Below, in pieces: positions 8,818-17,484 of a DNA stretch of 64,000 bases. The stretch spans positions 682,001 through 746,000 of the forward strand of contig CAXXPQ010000002.1 of the NCBI GenBank assembly GCA_963668655.2. The letters are read 5' to 3'. The position numbers and the translations under genes are program-made. Positions within the stretch are counted from its first letter, which is position 1. Every line of letters begins with the position of its first letter. Source of the stretch: G963668655 sp963668655 (lineage in GTDB: Bacteria > Myxococcota_A > SURF-8). The notes under the pieces are model-generated. The model saw nothing but the letters and a program-made list of their open reading frames with translations. It had not been told where the DNA came from and made no database searches.

Positions 8818-8883
8818 AACGCTCGAACAACCTATATATCAACGCTCGGATCCGGTCAAGATCGGATTCGGCCATCGAGCGTT
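8818..8883. promoter_or_regulatory. Three AACGCTCG sites around the receptor promoter
   Basis: AACGCTCG occurs at 8818-8825 and 8841-8848, and as its complement CGAGCGTT at 8876-8883. The receptor promoter on the minus strand is TTGACC (8854-8859), 17 bp, TATAGG (8831-8836), so the sites lie downstream of the -10, between the boxes, and upstream of the -35. This looks like an operator for an unknown regulator. The last two sites could also form a hairpin (8841-8883) followed by five T residues on the plus strand. Confidence 0.5.
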
Positions 8884-8961
8884 TTTAATGGTTTCAAAAC
8901 AATGGCGGGATCGTTTCTCGCTCTCTCGTTCTTTCCGGAATTCATAACGCTTCGCAATCCA

Positions 8962-8991
8962 TTGACAGCCGGAAAAGGGTTTTGGTAACAT
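8962..8991 (+). promoter_or_regulatory. Promoter of the tonB-like gene
   Basis: TTGACA at 8962-8967, 18-bp spacer, TAACAT at 8986-8991, about 30 bp ahead of the GTG start at 9027. Confidence 0.6.
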
Positions 8992-9026
8992 TGCAAGTTG
9001 GCTAGGTTTCGGGTCGGAGAGGAATC

Positions 9027-10235
9027 GTGCGACCGCAGGAATGGAAACGGGAAAGAAAACGGGGGCACATCCGGCGTTTGGGACCGTACGCCCTGCTGGC
9101 GTTTCTTTTCGGATTCCTGCTGCTTTCCGTTCTTCCCGTTCCGGATCCGGCCCCGGAGGAACCTTCCCGCCATCGGGTGGGCTTTCGCACCATGAGTCAG
9201 AAACAGTGGATGCGGAACAAGGCCCGGACGCCCGCCCCGGAGAAACTGGCGGAGAAAAAAGAGGAACCGAAAAAAGAAGAGAAAAAGCCCGAGGAGGAAA
9301 AGAAACCGGACAAGCCGGACGGTCGGATCGTGGATATCGCCATGCCGGAAAAGCAGGAACGCCCGGAAGACGCCCGCTTCGTCAGTCAGTACGATTCCAA
9401 AACCCAGAAGGAAACCAAGGCGCGCATTCGCCTGCCGGCGGAAACCGTCACCAAGCGCTTCAAGCCCCGGGGACTGAAGCGCCCCAGCCAGCCGATCGGA
9501 GAATCGGAGGACCGCATCGTCCTGAAGTCCGAGTCCCGCCCGGAAAAGCCGGGAACGCGCATCCGGGAAAATCTCTTTCTGGTGCCTCGCAAAGAACGCC
9601 GGATGAAACTGGCGCTTTTGGAGGATCCCGCGGCGGGCCTGTTCCGCAACCGCAAGGAGGAAAAGGAAAGCCTGAAGGGAAACAACAGGGACCGTATGGA
9701 AATGGTCATGAAGGAAGAAGGCGAGGACGGCCGCCCCGGAGACGACGGTCGCGATCCGCGCACCAATATTCCCAAAAACCTGCTGCCTGACTTCAGCACG
9801 GCCATCGAGATTTCCGGCGCGCCCATGACGGACTATCTGCCGGAAGTGGAGGAGGACGAGGAAACCGGGCTGAACACCAAGGCCTTCAAATACGCCACGT
9901 ATTTCAACCGGATCAAGCGCAAGGTCGCCAATCGCTGGTCGCCGGTGGAGGCCCAGCGCCGTTTCGATCCCACCTACGCCATTTTCGGCTACCGCAGCCG
10001 CTACACCCAGTTGTACATCACCCTGGACGACAACGGACGGCTGGTCAGCGCGGAGGTCAAGCGCAGCAGTGGCGTGGATTTCCTGGATCAGGAGGCCCTG
10101 GCGGCCTTCCATCGCGCCCAGCCGTTCCCGAATCCGCCCATGGGCGTTCTGGAGACCGATCGCACCGTGAAGTTTCCCTTCGGATTCTTTTTTGAGATGA
10201 CAAAATCCGGATTCCGTGTTACAGGGTACCGTTGA
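9027..10235 (+). CDS. TonB-family energy transducer
   Basis: A 402-residue inner-membrane protein with TonB architecture: a short basic cytoplasmic N-terminus, one membrane anchor (about residues 19-38, YALLAFLFGFLLLSVLPVP), a long charged periplasmic linker with Lys/Glu/Pro runs at 65-100, and a C-terminal domain (about 300-395). In that domain SSGVDFLDQEALAAFHRAQPFPNPP is the strand-helix signature of the TonB C-terminal fold. The linker is longer than in a classical TonB of about 240 residues. The GTG start has a GGAG site at 9016-9019. It faces away from the TonB receptor and overlaps or abuts the next gene, so it probably energises that receptor; no exbB or exbD is nearby. Confidence 0.8.
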   Translation: MRPQEWKRERKRGHIRRLGPYALLAFLFGFLLLSVLPVPDPAPEEPSRHRVGFRTMSQKQWMRNKARTPAPEKLAEKKEEPKKEEKKPEEEKKPDKPDGRIVDIAMPEKQERPEDARFVSQYDSKTQKETKARIRLPAETVTKRFKPRGLKRPSQPIGESEDRIVLKSESRPEKPGTRIRENLFLVPRKERRMKLALLEDPAAGLFRNRKEEKESLKGNNRDRMEMVMKEEGEDGRPGDDGRDPRTNIPKNLLPDFSTAIEISGAPMTDYLPEVEEDEETGLNTKAFKYATYFNRIKRKVANRWSPVEAQRRFDPTYAIFGYRSRYTQLYITLDDNGRLVSAEVKRSSGVDFLDQEALAAFHRAQPFPNPPMGVLETDRTVKFPFGFFFEMTKSGFRVTGYR

Positions 10236-10288
10236 TTTCCTCGACAATACGGCTGTTCCCCACGCGAACCCTTAACAGTGAAAGCGCC

Positions 10289-10906
10289 ATGAGTTCAAAA
10301 TCGAAACTGCCATTGCCCGTCTGGTTGATCGTGATTCTTTTCGTCGTCGGCGGCGTCGCCGGACTCGGCGTGGGCGTTCTGGCCACGCCGGACGACGTGA
10401 CCTTCGATTACAAATCGGCCGAGCGCGCCAAGCGCGCCTGGAAGTCCCGCTGGGCCAGAAAGACCCCGCCCAAAAAGGAAAAGAAGGCCGAAAAGAAGGA
10501 AGCCAAGGCCGAGGCGGAACCGCGCGTCAAACCGGACGACGCCCGCCTGCTGGCCAACCACCTTGCCGGCCCCACCAAAACGCACCTTCAAAAAAACCTG
10601 GAGATCATTCGCCCCAAGGTGGAAGCCTGTTTCGACAAGGCCGAAAAGGAGCATCCGGGGGAAGTCTCCGGACGCCACCTGCTGGTGGAATACGAAGTCG
10701 TCGGGAAAATGGCCACCATCATCGGCGTCAACGCCTTCGGCGACCGCTCCGGCGACATCGCCGTTCAGGGCTGCGTGCTGAAAAGCACGGCCGACCTGCT
10801 TCTGGAATTCAAAAGCCGGGACGGCATGGTGGAGGTGATCTACACCTTCGATCCCCCGCCGGAAGCAAAACAGGAAAAAGGCGGAAAGACCGCCAAAACA
10901 CGCTGA
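10289..10906 (+). CDS. AgmX/PglI-like membrane-anchored protein
   Basis: A 205-residue protein with a single N-terminal membrane segment (about residues 8-30, LPVWLIVILFVVGGVAGLGV), a Lys/Ala/Glu-rich linker and a C-terminal domain. The region IRPKVEACFDKAEKEHPGEVSGRHLLVEYEVVGKM...VQGCVLKSTADLLLEF resembles the AgmX/PglI C-terminal domain found beside motility and TonB-like genes in myxobacteria. Two cysteines in this domain could pair. The ORF is open from a TTG at 10232 that overlaps the tonB-like stop codon; I prefer the ATG at 10289, which starts just before the membrane segment, although its ribosome site is weak. It is probably co-transcribed with the tonB-like gene and may be a partner in the same envelope complex. 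Confidence 0.65.
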   Translation: MSSKSKLPLPVWLIVILFVVGGVAGLGVGVLATPDDVTFDYKSAERAKRAWKSRWARKTPPKKEKKAEKKEAKAEAEPRVKPDDARLLANHLAGPTKTHLQKNLEIIRPKVEACFDKAEKEHPGEVSGRHLLVEYEVVGKMATIIGVNAFGDRSGDIAVQGCVLKSTADLLLEFKSRDGMVEVIYTFDPPPEAKQEKGGKTAKTR

Positions 10907-11387
10907 ACGTCCGCTTCGCCCGTTACGCATGAATGAAGATCGTCCGCCGGTTCCGCAGCGGCGAATAGCACGGCGGCGACTTCGTTCGGAAAACGAGAAT
11001 ACGTTCACTATTCCCGCCGAAGTTTTCAAGCCGCGAATCGACGAAACGAACGAATTCAATCCTATTTTCAAATAGATATATGCAATCAGTCTCCAACCAT
11101 TCGTTCACAGCCTGTGAACGTTTTATGCCTTTCCGGCATCTTTTCACTTGCCCCGCCTTGCGGGAAATGCCAAACTGGTGGCGTTGACGGGTCTCGCGCC
11201 GGTCCGCCGCCCCGGGGCGGGCCGGTAAGCAATGGGATTCCAAGGGAAAAAGCGCGGGCGGTTTTCCTTGACATTTATAGGGACCGAACATAGAGTGAGT
11301 CCTTGATCCGCTGGTCCGGCGGATGATTTCGACCTTTACGCGAAGGAAATCATGAGCAAAACGATAGATATTTCAGGAGGACGTACA
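10907..11387. other. Intergenic region upstream of a lipoprotein gene
   Basis: No supported gene. It contains a very GC-rich potential hairpin around 11194-11224 (CCGGTCC...GGGCCGG) and, near its right end, the promoter of the next gene. Confidence 0.5.
11268..11296 (+). promoter_or_regulatory. Promoter of the 11388 lipoprotein gene
   Basis: TTGACA at 11268-11273, 17 bp, TAGAGT at 11291-11296. This leaves a leader of about 85 nt. Confidence 0.65.
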
Positions 11388-13577
11388 ATGCAATTGCGCT
11401 CGTTGTTACTTATGTTGATCGTCTTGACGGCGACACTGGCCTTCGTCGCCTGTTCGGACAGCGACGACAATCCCCCCGATGGAGACATGGACACGCCTCC
11501 CGAAGACGGCGACGATGACGCCCCGGAAATCGACCTGACCGCCCGCGATTGCGGCGGCCTCTGCCAGGTGGACGACGGCTACTACTGCGACGTGGAAAGC
11601 CAGACCTGCAAGATGTCTTCCTGCACGCCCTGCCAGCCCGACAAAGCCGAGGAATACTGCGGCGCGGGTATCGGCTGCTATGAATACACCTACGATTACG
11701 CGAATTCGGACGACACCGACAGCTACTACCTGTGCATGCCCGCCTGCGAAGACGGCTGCCCGAGCGGCTTCGAGTGTCAGAGTTACGAAGTCGGCGGCCA
11801 GAGCCAGCAACTCTGCGTGCCCAACGCGCGCTGCCTGTCCACCGTTCCCATGGCGCTGCCGGGCGATCCCTGCGGCGACGGCGGCGGCGGAGCCTCCTGC
11901 TTCCCCGGCGACAGCTGCCTGGGCTTCTATCTGCCCACCAGCGAGTGCAAAACCAACGCCGATTGCGACCAGTACAATCTGGGCGAAGGCGCCTACTGCA
12001 ACTCCGACGGCCAGTGCGCCTTCGGTTTCTGCGCCACGCCCTGTCTGCCCGGCGAACGTTGCCCGGAAGGCACGCATCCCGTGCCCGGATATCCCACCTG
12101 CATCTGCGCCCCCTGCCCCAACGGAACCCCGGTGGGCACGAGCAATGTGGGCGAAGCCTGCGGCCAGCAGTGCGTGGACAACGACGTGGACCCCTGGGAC
12201 CACTATTGCCCCAAGGATCTGAACTGCCTGGGCAACACCACCGACGAAGACTGCACCTATCACGCGGACTGCTACGCGCTGTTCCCGGAGGAATACCAGG
12301 ACGTGGTCAGCTGCAACGGCGGCAAATGCGCTTTCGGTTTCTGCGCCGCGCCCTGCCTGGAAGACGGCACCTGCGAACAGGAAGACGGCCAGCCCTCGCG
12401 CTTCCCGGAACAGGTTTCCGGTCAGTGCTTCTGCGGCACCTGCCCCTTCATGAGTCCCGTAGGAACCGCCGAACCCGGCGATCTCTGCCTGGACAGCGGT
12501 AACTGCGACGGCGAACTGACCGACTACTGCACGGAAACCGATTCCTGCAACACGTATTCCTATCCGGAAAGCAGCTGCACCAACGTGCAGGACTGCACGG
12601 ATTCCGGCTACGAAATGGGCGGAAGCGGTACCTGCTCCCAAGGCAAGTGCACCGTTCGCTACTGCGCCACGCCCTGCCTGGAAGGCGATGTCTGCGCCGA
12701 AGGTCTGGGCCGCGTTCCCGGCTTCCTGTGCCTCTGTGCCCCGGCGCCTTTCGGCGAAATTCCGCTGACCGGCCCCGAAGTCGCCAGCCCCGGCGTGATT
12801 CTCAACATGATTAACGTGGCCGACGCAACCACCGGCTTCGACCTGGACAGCACCAGCCCGGGCGGAGACGCGGACGTGGACAACAATCTGTCCTTCACCG
12901 CCAACCTGGTGAATCCCGATCTGAACGCCGACATGCAGGACGGCACGGAACTGATCGGATTCCGCTTCGTGGATCTGGAAAAGCTTCCCGGCCCGGGCCA
13001 GAGCCTGCGCGTCAACCTCATCGGATACAAACTGACCGACGGCGACGACAACCCCGCAAACAACTACAGCGGTAATGAAACCTTCACCATCAACCCGGAT
13101 TCCTTCACCGATCTCGGCGATCCGAAGGTTCAGATGAACGGCATTCTCATCAGCGCCGACACGAGCGGAAATCTTTCCTTCACCGGCATGACCTCCGTTT
13201 ACGAATTCACCGCCGAGGATGTCGGCGGCGTCACCGGCGAAATCGTTATCCAGCTTCGCCAAGTCAAGATCCGCGGCGACCTCACCGTGGCCGACGGCAA
13301 ACTGTCCATCGCCAACGGCGTTCTGGGCGGCGTGGTGCCCACCGAATACTTCACCGAGGATTACAGCGCGGCCTGGGGCTTCACCCCGCTGCCCATCCTG
13401 GCCGAGTACGTGGACGTGGACCTGAACGGCGACAACGCGCTGGACACGGACACCGAGGCTCCCTATGAAGACGGCGTCAGCGCGGCGCTGATCTTCACCG
13501 GCGTCCCGGCCGTCATCAACGACGCGGCCGCCCGAAAGGCGAATCCGAAGCCGATGCTTCCCCAACCGGTGAAATAG
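11388..13577 (+). CDS. Cysteine-rich surface lipoprotein with acidic DGD spacer
   Basis: A 729-residue lipoprotein of unknown function. The signal peptide ends in the lipobox LAFVAC (Cys at about residue 22), followed at once by an acidic spacer (SDSDDNPPDGDMD...PEDGDDDAPE). Residues about 50-465 are a cysteine-rich region with repeated modules of the form CNSDGQCAFGFCATPCLPGERCPEG...CICAPCP; at least three copies of the GFCA/YCATPCL unit are visible. The C-terminal 260 residues lack cysteine and look beta-rich. No catalytic motif is recognised. The ATG at 11388 is set by AGGAGG at 11375-11380; the longer ORF start at 11352 has no such site. A strong terminator follows. Confidence 0.8.
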   Translation: MQLRSLLLMLIVLTATLAFVACSDSDDNPPDGDMDTPPEDGDDDAPEIDLTARDCGGLCQVDDGYYCDVESQTCKMSSCTPCQPDKAEEYCGAGIGCYEYTYDYANSDDTDSYYLCMPACEDGCPSGFECQSYEVGGQSQQLCVPNARCLSTVPMALPGDPCGDGGGGASCFPGDSCLGFYLPTSECKTNADCDQYNLGEGAYCNSDGQCAFGFCATPCLPGERCPEGTHPVPGYPTCICAPCPNGTPVGTSNVGEACGQQCVDNDVDPWDHYCPKDLNCLGNTTDEDCTYHADCYALFPEEYQDVVSCNGGKCAFGFCAAPCLEDGTCEQEDGQPSRFPEQVSGQCFCGTCPFMSPVGTAEPGDLCLDSGNCDGELTDYCTETDSCNTYSYPESSCTNVQDCTDSGYEMGGSGTCSQGKCTVRYCATPCLEGDVCAEGLGRVPGFLCLCAPAPFGEIPLTGPEVASPGVILNMINVADATTGFDLDSTSPGGDADVDNNLSFTANLVNPDLNADMQDGTELIGFRFVDLEKLPGPGQSLRVNLIGYKLTDGDDNPANNYSGNETFTINPDSFTDLGDPKVQMNGILISADTSGNLSFTGMTSVYEFTAEDVGGVTGEIVIQLRQVKIRGDLTVADGKLSIANGVLGGVVPTEYFTEDYSAAWGFTPLPILAEYVDVDLNGDNALDTDTEAPYEDGVSAALIFTGVPAVINDAAARKANPKPMLPQPVK

Positions 13578-13607
13578 GGCGAACCCGGCCGAACCCGAAT
13601 CTCTTTT

Positions 13608-13645
13608 CCCCCTTCGCGGCCCGGGTCGCGAAGGGGGTTTCTTTT
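13608..13645 (+). terminator. Intrinsic terminator after the 11388 gene
   Basis: CCCCCTTCGCG (13608-13618) pairs perfectly with CGCGAAGGGGG (13627-13637), followed by TTTCTTTT. Confidence 0.9.
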
Positions 13646-13662
13646 GATGCGAGGCAAACCCC

Positions 13663-14526
13663 ATGTCCATCCGAAAAACATCCGGAATCTGTCTCCTTCT
13701 TGCCGTGCTGCTTCTTGCCGCCGCTCCGATCCGTCCGGCCCAGGCCCGGGATAAAATCACGGACGGAAAGCATTTTCCCGTGGAGTCCATGAAACGTTCC
13801 GACCCGGACGGCCGCATCCGGACCCACGTGGACCCGGCCAAGTCGCTGCCCACGGAACAGGCCGCGCGCGCCTCCCATTTCTACAAGGACGGCCGGAAAA
13901 TCAAGCTGGCCCAGGATTTCGGTTTCGTGGCCTTCGCCTTCAAGGATCCCCGCATGGCGCTCGATCGCAAGCGCCGCCTCAAATACTACGAAAGCATCAA
14001 GCTGGTGGTCAGCGAGATCAAGAACCGGGAACTGCTGGACATGGGGCTTTTCGTCCTGCGGCTCGTGCCCAACGCCCAGGCCGCCCAGTGGGACGTTTTC
14101 ACCGCCTACATGAAACGCAGCGGCGACCTGTCCTACGTGGGAGCCGTCTACCGGATGGATCGTTCGGACGGACTGAAGGATCTGATGGTTACCACGAGAC
14201 GCGTGCGGCTGCGCTTCGCCTCGCCGCCGGATCCCGAGCGGCTGCGGAACGTGGAACGGGATTTCCCCCTGCGCCGCCTGCCGAAGGAAAGCCGTGACGG
14301 CGAATTCGTCTATGAAATCCATACCGGCGACGTGGATCCCGTGGATCTGGCCAACCGCATGGCGGAATCCGGCGCTTTCGCCTCCGCCGAGCCGGTTTTC
14401 CAGCGCATCGAAGCCAAGCCCGTCACCCGGGAAATGTTGAAGCGGATCCGCCGGGAATTCGAAAAAGCCGCGCCGCCGGACCAGAAAAAGCGGCTCCCCG
14501 ATCCCCAGGACGCACCGTTCCAGTAA
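13663..14526 (+). CDS. Secreted protein resembling a protease prodomain
   Basis: A 287-residue protein with a clear Sec signal peptide (residues 1-28, cleavage after QAQA-type ...PAQA) and no recognised enzyme domain. The segment VRLRFASPPDPERL...FVYEI and TGDVDPVDLANRMAESGAFASAEPVF resembles the N-terminal prodomain of S8 (subtilisin-like) proteases, which ends in a similar helix-strand with A-x-P-x-F, yet no catalytic domain follows and no S8 protease is in the window. It could be a free-standing protease inhibitor or a coincidental fold match. It begins 18 bp after a strong terminator, so it depends on read-through or an unseen promoter. Confidence 0.5.
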   Translation: MSIRKTSGICLLLAVLLLAAAPIRPAQARDKITDGKHFPVESMKRSDPDGRIRTHVDPAKSLPTEQAARASHFYKDGRKIKLAQDFGFVAFAFKDPRMALDRKRRLKYYESIKLVVSEIKNRELLDMGLFVLRLVPNAQAAQWDVFTAYMKRSGDLSYVGAVYRMDRSDGLKDLMVTTRRVRLRFASPPDPERLRNVERDFPLRRLPKESRDGEFVYEIHTGDVDPVDLANRMAESGAFASAEPVFQRIEAKPVTREMLKRIRREFEKAAPPDQKKRLPDPQDAPFQ

Positions 14527-14931
14527 AATCCGTCTCGGAGACCGTTCCTGTCGAGCGGCTGACCGGAGATCGATCGTATCGGGATACGTGGAAAACGGAC
14601 GCCTCTTTCCTCGCGTCTTGCCGTGTCGCGATTTCATCGAGAAATACGATATGCGCGGAAACGGCGCTGAACGGCGTTCACCGAGACGAAATCCGACCGC
14701 AAACCGCCGAAAACCCTTGCATGCCCTCCGAATTCTGGCATAATGTCCGACAGATACGCGTGGCTCCGCATCCTTTGGGCCGTCCACGAACAGCTAAAGC
14801 CAGCGGGAAATCAGCCGAATGACAACACCGGGAGGGAAAGGCCGAAAAAAGGTGGTAACGTCGGTCGGCGGGCAATGGAGCGATGGCCGGATTTCGGACG
14901 GAAAACGCCGCCCTTGCGGGAAGGAAATGCA
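14527..14931. other. Intergenic region upstream of galT
   Basis: About 400 bp without a convincing gene. It contains a likely galT promoter at 14717-14744 and otherwise nothing I recognise. Confidence 0.5.
14717..14744 (+). promoter_or_regulatory. Promoter of galT-glgA
   Basis: TTGCAT at 14717-14722, 16 bp, CATAAT at 14739-14744. The implied leader to the galT start is about 180 nt. Confidence 0.5.
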
Positions 14932-15969
14932 ATGCCCGAGTTGAGACGGGATCCGATTCAAAAACACTGGGTGATTATCGCGGCGGAACGCGCCCTGCGT
15001 CCCCACGATTTTCCGCCGGTTTCCGAGGCGCCCCAACCGAAATTCTGCCCCTTCTGTCCCGGAAACGAGGACAAGCTTCCCGGCGCCATCCGGGAGTTCG
15101 GGCCGGGCGGCATGCGCACTGCCGGAGAACCCTGGTGGGTTCGCGTCCTGCCGAACAAATACCCCGCCTTGCAGGTGGAAGGAGACCTCGTCCGCAGCGC
15201 CGACGGCATCTACGACCGCATCACGGGAATCGGCGCTCACGAAGTCATCGTGGACAGCCACGAACACCAGGGACACATGGCCGATCTTCCCGGCGACCAT
15301 CTCTTCCGGCTGCTTTCCGCCTATCGGGAACGGCTGGACGATCTGTTGGGCGACCGGCGGCTGCGCTACGTCCAGATCTTCAAGAATTACGGTCCCATGG
15401 CCGGGGCGACCCTCTCCCATCCCCACAGCCAACTCATCGCCACGCCGGTCACCCCCCGCACCGTGGCCACGGAACTTCGCAGCGCCCGGGATCATTTCCA
15501 TCTGAAGGAACGCTGCCTGTTCTGCGATATCCTGGCCCAGGAACGCAAGGACGGCCTGCGGGTGGTCTATGAAAACGAACGTTTCCTGGTATTCTGCCCC
15601 TACGCGTCCCGCATGCCGTTCGAGATGCAGATTCTGCCGCTGGCCCACGCCCACGACTTCGCCCGGGCGGACGAGGACGATCTGCGCGGCCTGGCCGACG
15701 CCCTGCGGCAGGCGCTTTTCCGTATGAAAACCGGGCTGAACGATCCGCCCTACAATCTGGTTTTCCATACCAGCCCCAATGTGAAGGCCACCAGCCGGCG
15801 CACCGGCTATTGGAACACGCTGGAGCATGACTATCACTGGCATGTCGAGATCATGCCCCGCCTGACGCGCATCGCCGGTTTCGAATGGGGGACGGGGTTC
15901 CATATCAATCCGACCGCCCCGGAAGAGGCGGCGCGTTTCCTGCGGGAAGTCGAAGGCCCCGCCTCGTAG
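14932..15969 (+). CDS. galT: Galactose-1-phosphate uridylyltransferase family
   Basis: A 345-residue nucleotidyl-hexose-phosphate transferase of the HIT superfamily. It has the active-site histidine motif SHPHSQ (residues 162-167), a zinc-type pair CPFCPG (about 39-44) and a second CLFC pair, and a C-terminal half with FHTSPNVKATSRRTGYWNTLEHDYHWHVEIMPRL. Family members transfer UMP between UDP-glucose and galactose-1-phosphate; some relatives act on ADP-glucose instead. Because it is directly followed by glycogen synthase, a role in the ADP-glucose pool is a real alternative. The start at 14932 has AAGGA at 14921-14925 and begins PELRRDPIQKHWVIIA, typical of the family; the ORF is open further upstream without support. 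Confidence 0.85.
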   Translation: MPELRRDPIQKHWVIIAAERALRPHDFPPVSEAPQPKFCPFCPGNEDKLPGAIREFGPGGMRTAGEPWWVRVLPNKYPALQVEGDLVRSADGIYDRITGIGAHEVIVDSHEHQGHMADLPGDHLFRLLSAYRERLDDLLGDRRLRYVQIFKNYGPMAGATLSHPHSQLIATPVTPRTVATELRSARDHFHLKERCLFCDILAQERKDGLRVVYENERFLVFCPYASRMPFEMQILPLAHAHDFARADEDDLRGLADALRQALFRMKTGLNDPPYNLVFHTSPNVKATSRRTGYWNTLEHDYHWHVEIMPRLTRIAGFEWGTGFHINPTAPEEAARFLREVEGPAS

Positions 15970-15990
15970 CGGGACCGGAAGGAGGCCACG

Positions 15991-17460
15991 GTGAAGATTC
16001 TATTCTGCACCACGGAAATTCATCCCTATTCCAAGGTCGGCGGTCTGGCCGAATATTCATACAACCTGACCCGCGCCCTGGCCGTGGCGGGAGAGGATAT
16101 CTCCGTGATTACGCCCCTTTACGGGCAGATGGACCGCTCCGACCTGAACCTGAAGCCCCTGTCCGGCTGCGAACGGGTGGACCTGCTTCTGGGCCAGGAA
16201 AGCCAGACCTTCCGGTATTTCGAATCCCGATTGCCGGACACCGAGATTCCGGTTTATTTCGCGGAGTGCGAACCGCTGTTCGGGCGGGACGGCATCTATA
16301 CCAATCCTTCGGACGGCAAGGGCTTTTCGGACAATCACAGGCGATTCGGCTTCTTCCAGATCGCCGTGCTGCACCTGATGGAAATCGGCCTGCTGAAACC
16401 GGAGATTCTGCACCTGAACGATCACCACACGGCGCTCATCCCCGCCATGATCCGCTCCCGGCCCCACAGCCGGGCTTTCGACGGAATCCGGACCCTGCTG
16501 ACGCTGCACAACGTCAGCTTCCAGGGAGACTGCCCGGAGGATTTCGCCTGGGAAATCGGGCTGAGAAACGAACTTTTCGAACCGGACGGCCCCTATCGCC
16601 GCAACGGACGGCTGAATTTTCTGAAAGCCGGCGTGCTGTTTTCCGACAAAGTGGCCACCGTCAGCATGACCTACGCGGAAGAGACCCGCGACGACGCGGA
16701 ACTGGGATACGGCCTGAACGAGGAACTGGCCCAGCGGGGCGAGGATTATTTCGGTATTCTGAACGGTGTGGACTATACCGACTGGAATCCCCGAAAGGAT
16801 GCCTTCATCACCAAAACCTACTCGCCCGAGCGACTGGGGCAGCGCGTCCAGAACAAGGTGGAGCTTCTGGCCCGGAACGGCCTGGATTCCTCCAATCCCG
16901 ACATCCCGGCGCTGGGGATGATTACCCGGCTGACCGACAACAAGGGCTTCGACATGCTGGGCTCGGTCTTCGACAAGCTGATGACCTTCGATCTGAACCT
17001 GATTATCGTCGGCACCGGCGAGCACAAATATCACAAGCTTCTGGAAAGCATCAAGATGCGCTATCCCCACAAGTTGGGACTGAACCTGACCTATTCCAAC
17101 AAGCTGGCCCACGAGATCCTGGCCGGAACCGACTTTTTTCTGATGCCCAGCCGTTTCGAACCCTGCGGACAGCATCAGATGTTCGCCATGCGTTACGGCT
17201 CGGTTCCCATCGTTCACGCCACGGGCGGCCTGGCCGACACGGTGGAGGACGTGAGCGAGGACGGCCGGGAAGGCTGGGGATTCTGTTTCAGGGAATACGA
17301 GGACACCGCCCTGCTGAAGACCGTCTGGCGGGCGATTTCCGCGTTCAAGGACAAGCGCGGATTCCGGAAGATCGTCCAGCGCGCCATGGCCCGGGATTTC
17401 TCATGGGACGTCACCGCCGAACAGTACGCCCAAGTGTACAGGAACCTTTTGGGGATTTAG
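15991..17460 (+). CDS. glgA: Glycogen (starch) synthase, GT5
   Basis: Transfers glucose from ADP-glucose to the growing alpha-1,4-glucan chain. The 489-residue product has the nucleotide-sugar binding motif SKVGGLAEY (K15), a two-domain GT-B layout, and in the C-terminal half PSRFEPCGQHQMFAMRYGSVPIVHATGGLADTV, the conserved retaining GT5 signature with its two spaced acidic/basic contacts. Length is normal for the family. The GTG start at 15991 follows AAGGAGG (15979-15985), 21 bp after galT, so the two form an operon for storage-glucan metabolism. Confidence 0.93.
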   Translation: MKILFCTTEIHPYSKVGGLAEYSYNLTRALAVAGEDISVITPLYGQMDRSDLNLKPLSGCERVDLLLGQESQTFRYFESRLPDTEIPVYFAECEPLFGRDGIYTNPSDGKGFSDNHRRFGFFQIAVLHLMEIGLLKPEILHLNDHHTALIPAMIRSRPHSRAFDGIRTLLTLHNVSFQGDCPEDFAWEIGLRNELFEPDGPYRRNGRLNFLKAGVLFSDKVATVSMTYAEETRDDAELGYGLNEELAQRGEDYFGILNGVDYTDWNPRKDAFITKTYSPERLGQRVQNKVELLARNGLDSSNPDIPALGMITRLTDNKGFDMLGSVFDKLMTFDLNLIIVGTGEHKYHKLLESIKMRYPHKLGLNLTYSNKLAHEILAGTDFFLMPSRFEPCGQHQMFAMRYGSVPIVHATGGLADTVEDVSEDGREGWGFCFREYEDTALLKTVWRAISAFKDKRGFRKIVQRAMARDFSWDVTAEQYAQVYRNLLGI

Positions 17461-17484
17461 GCGGCGGGGCGCTTCCCGCCCGCG

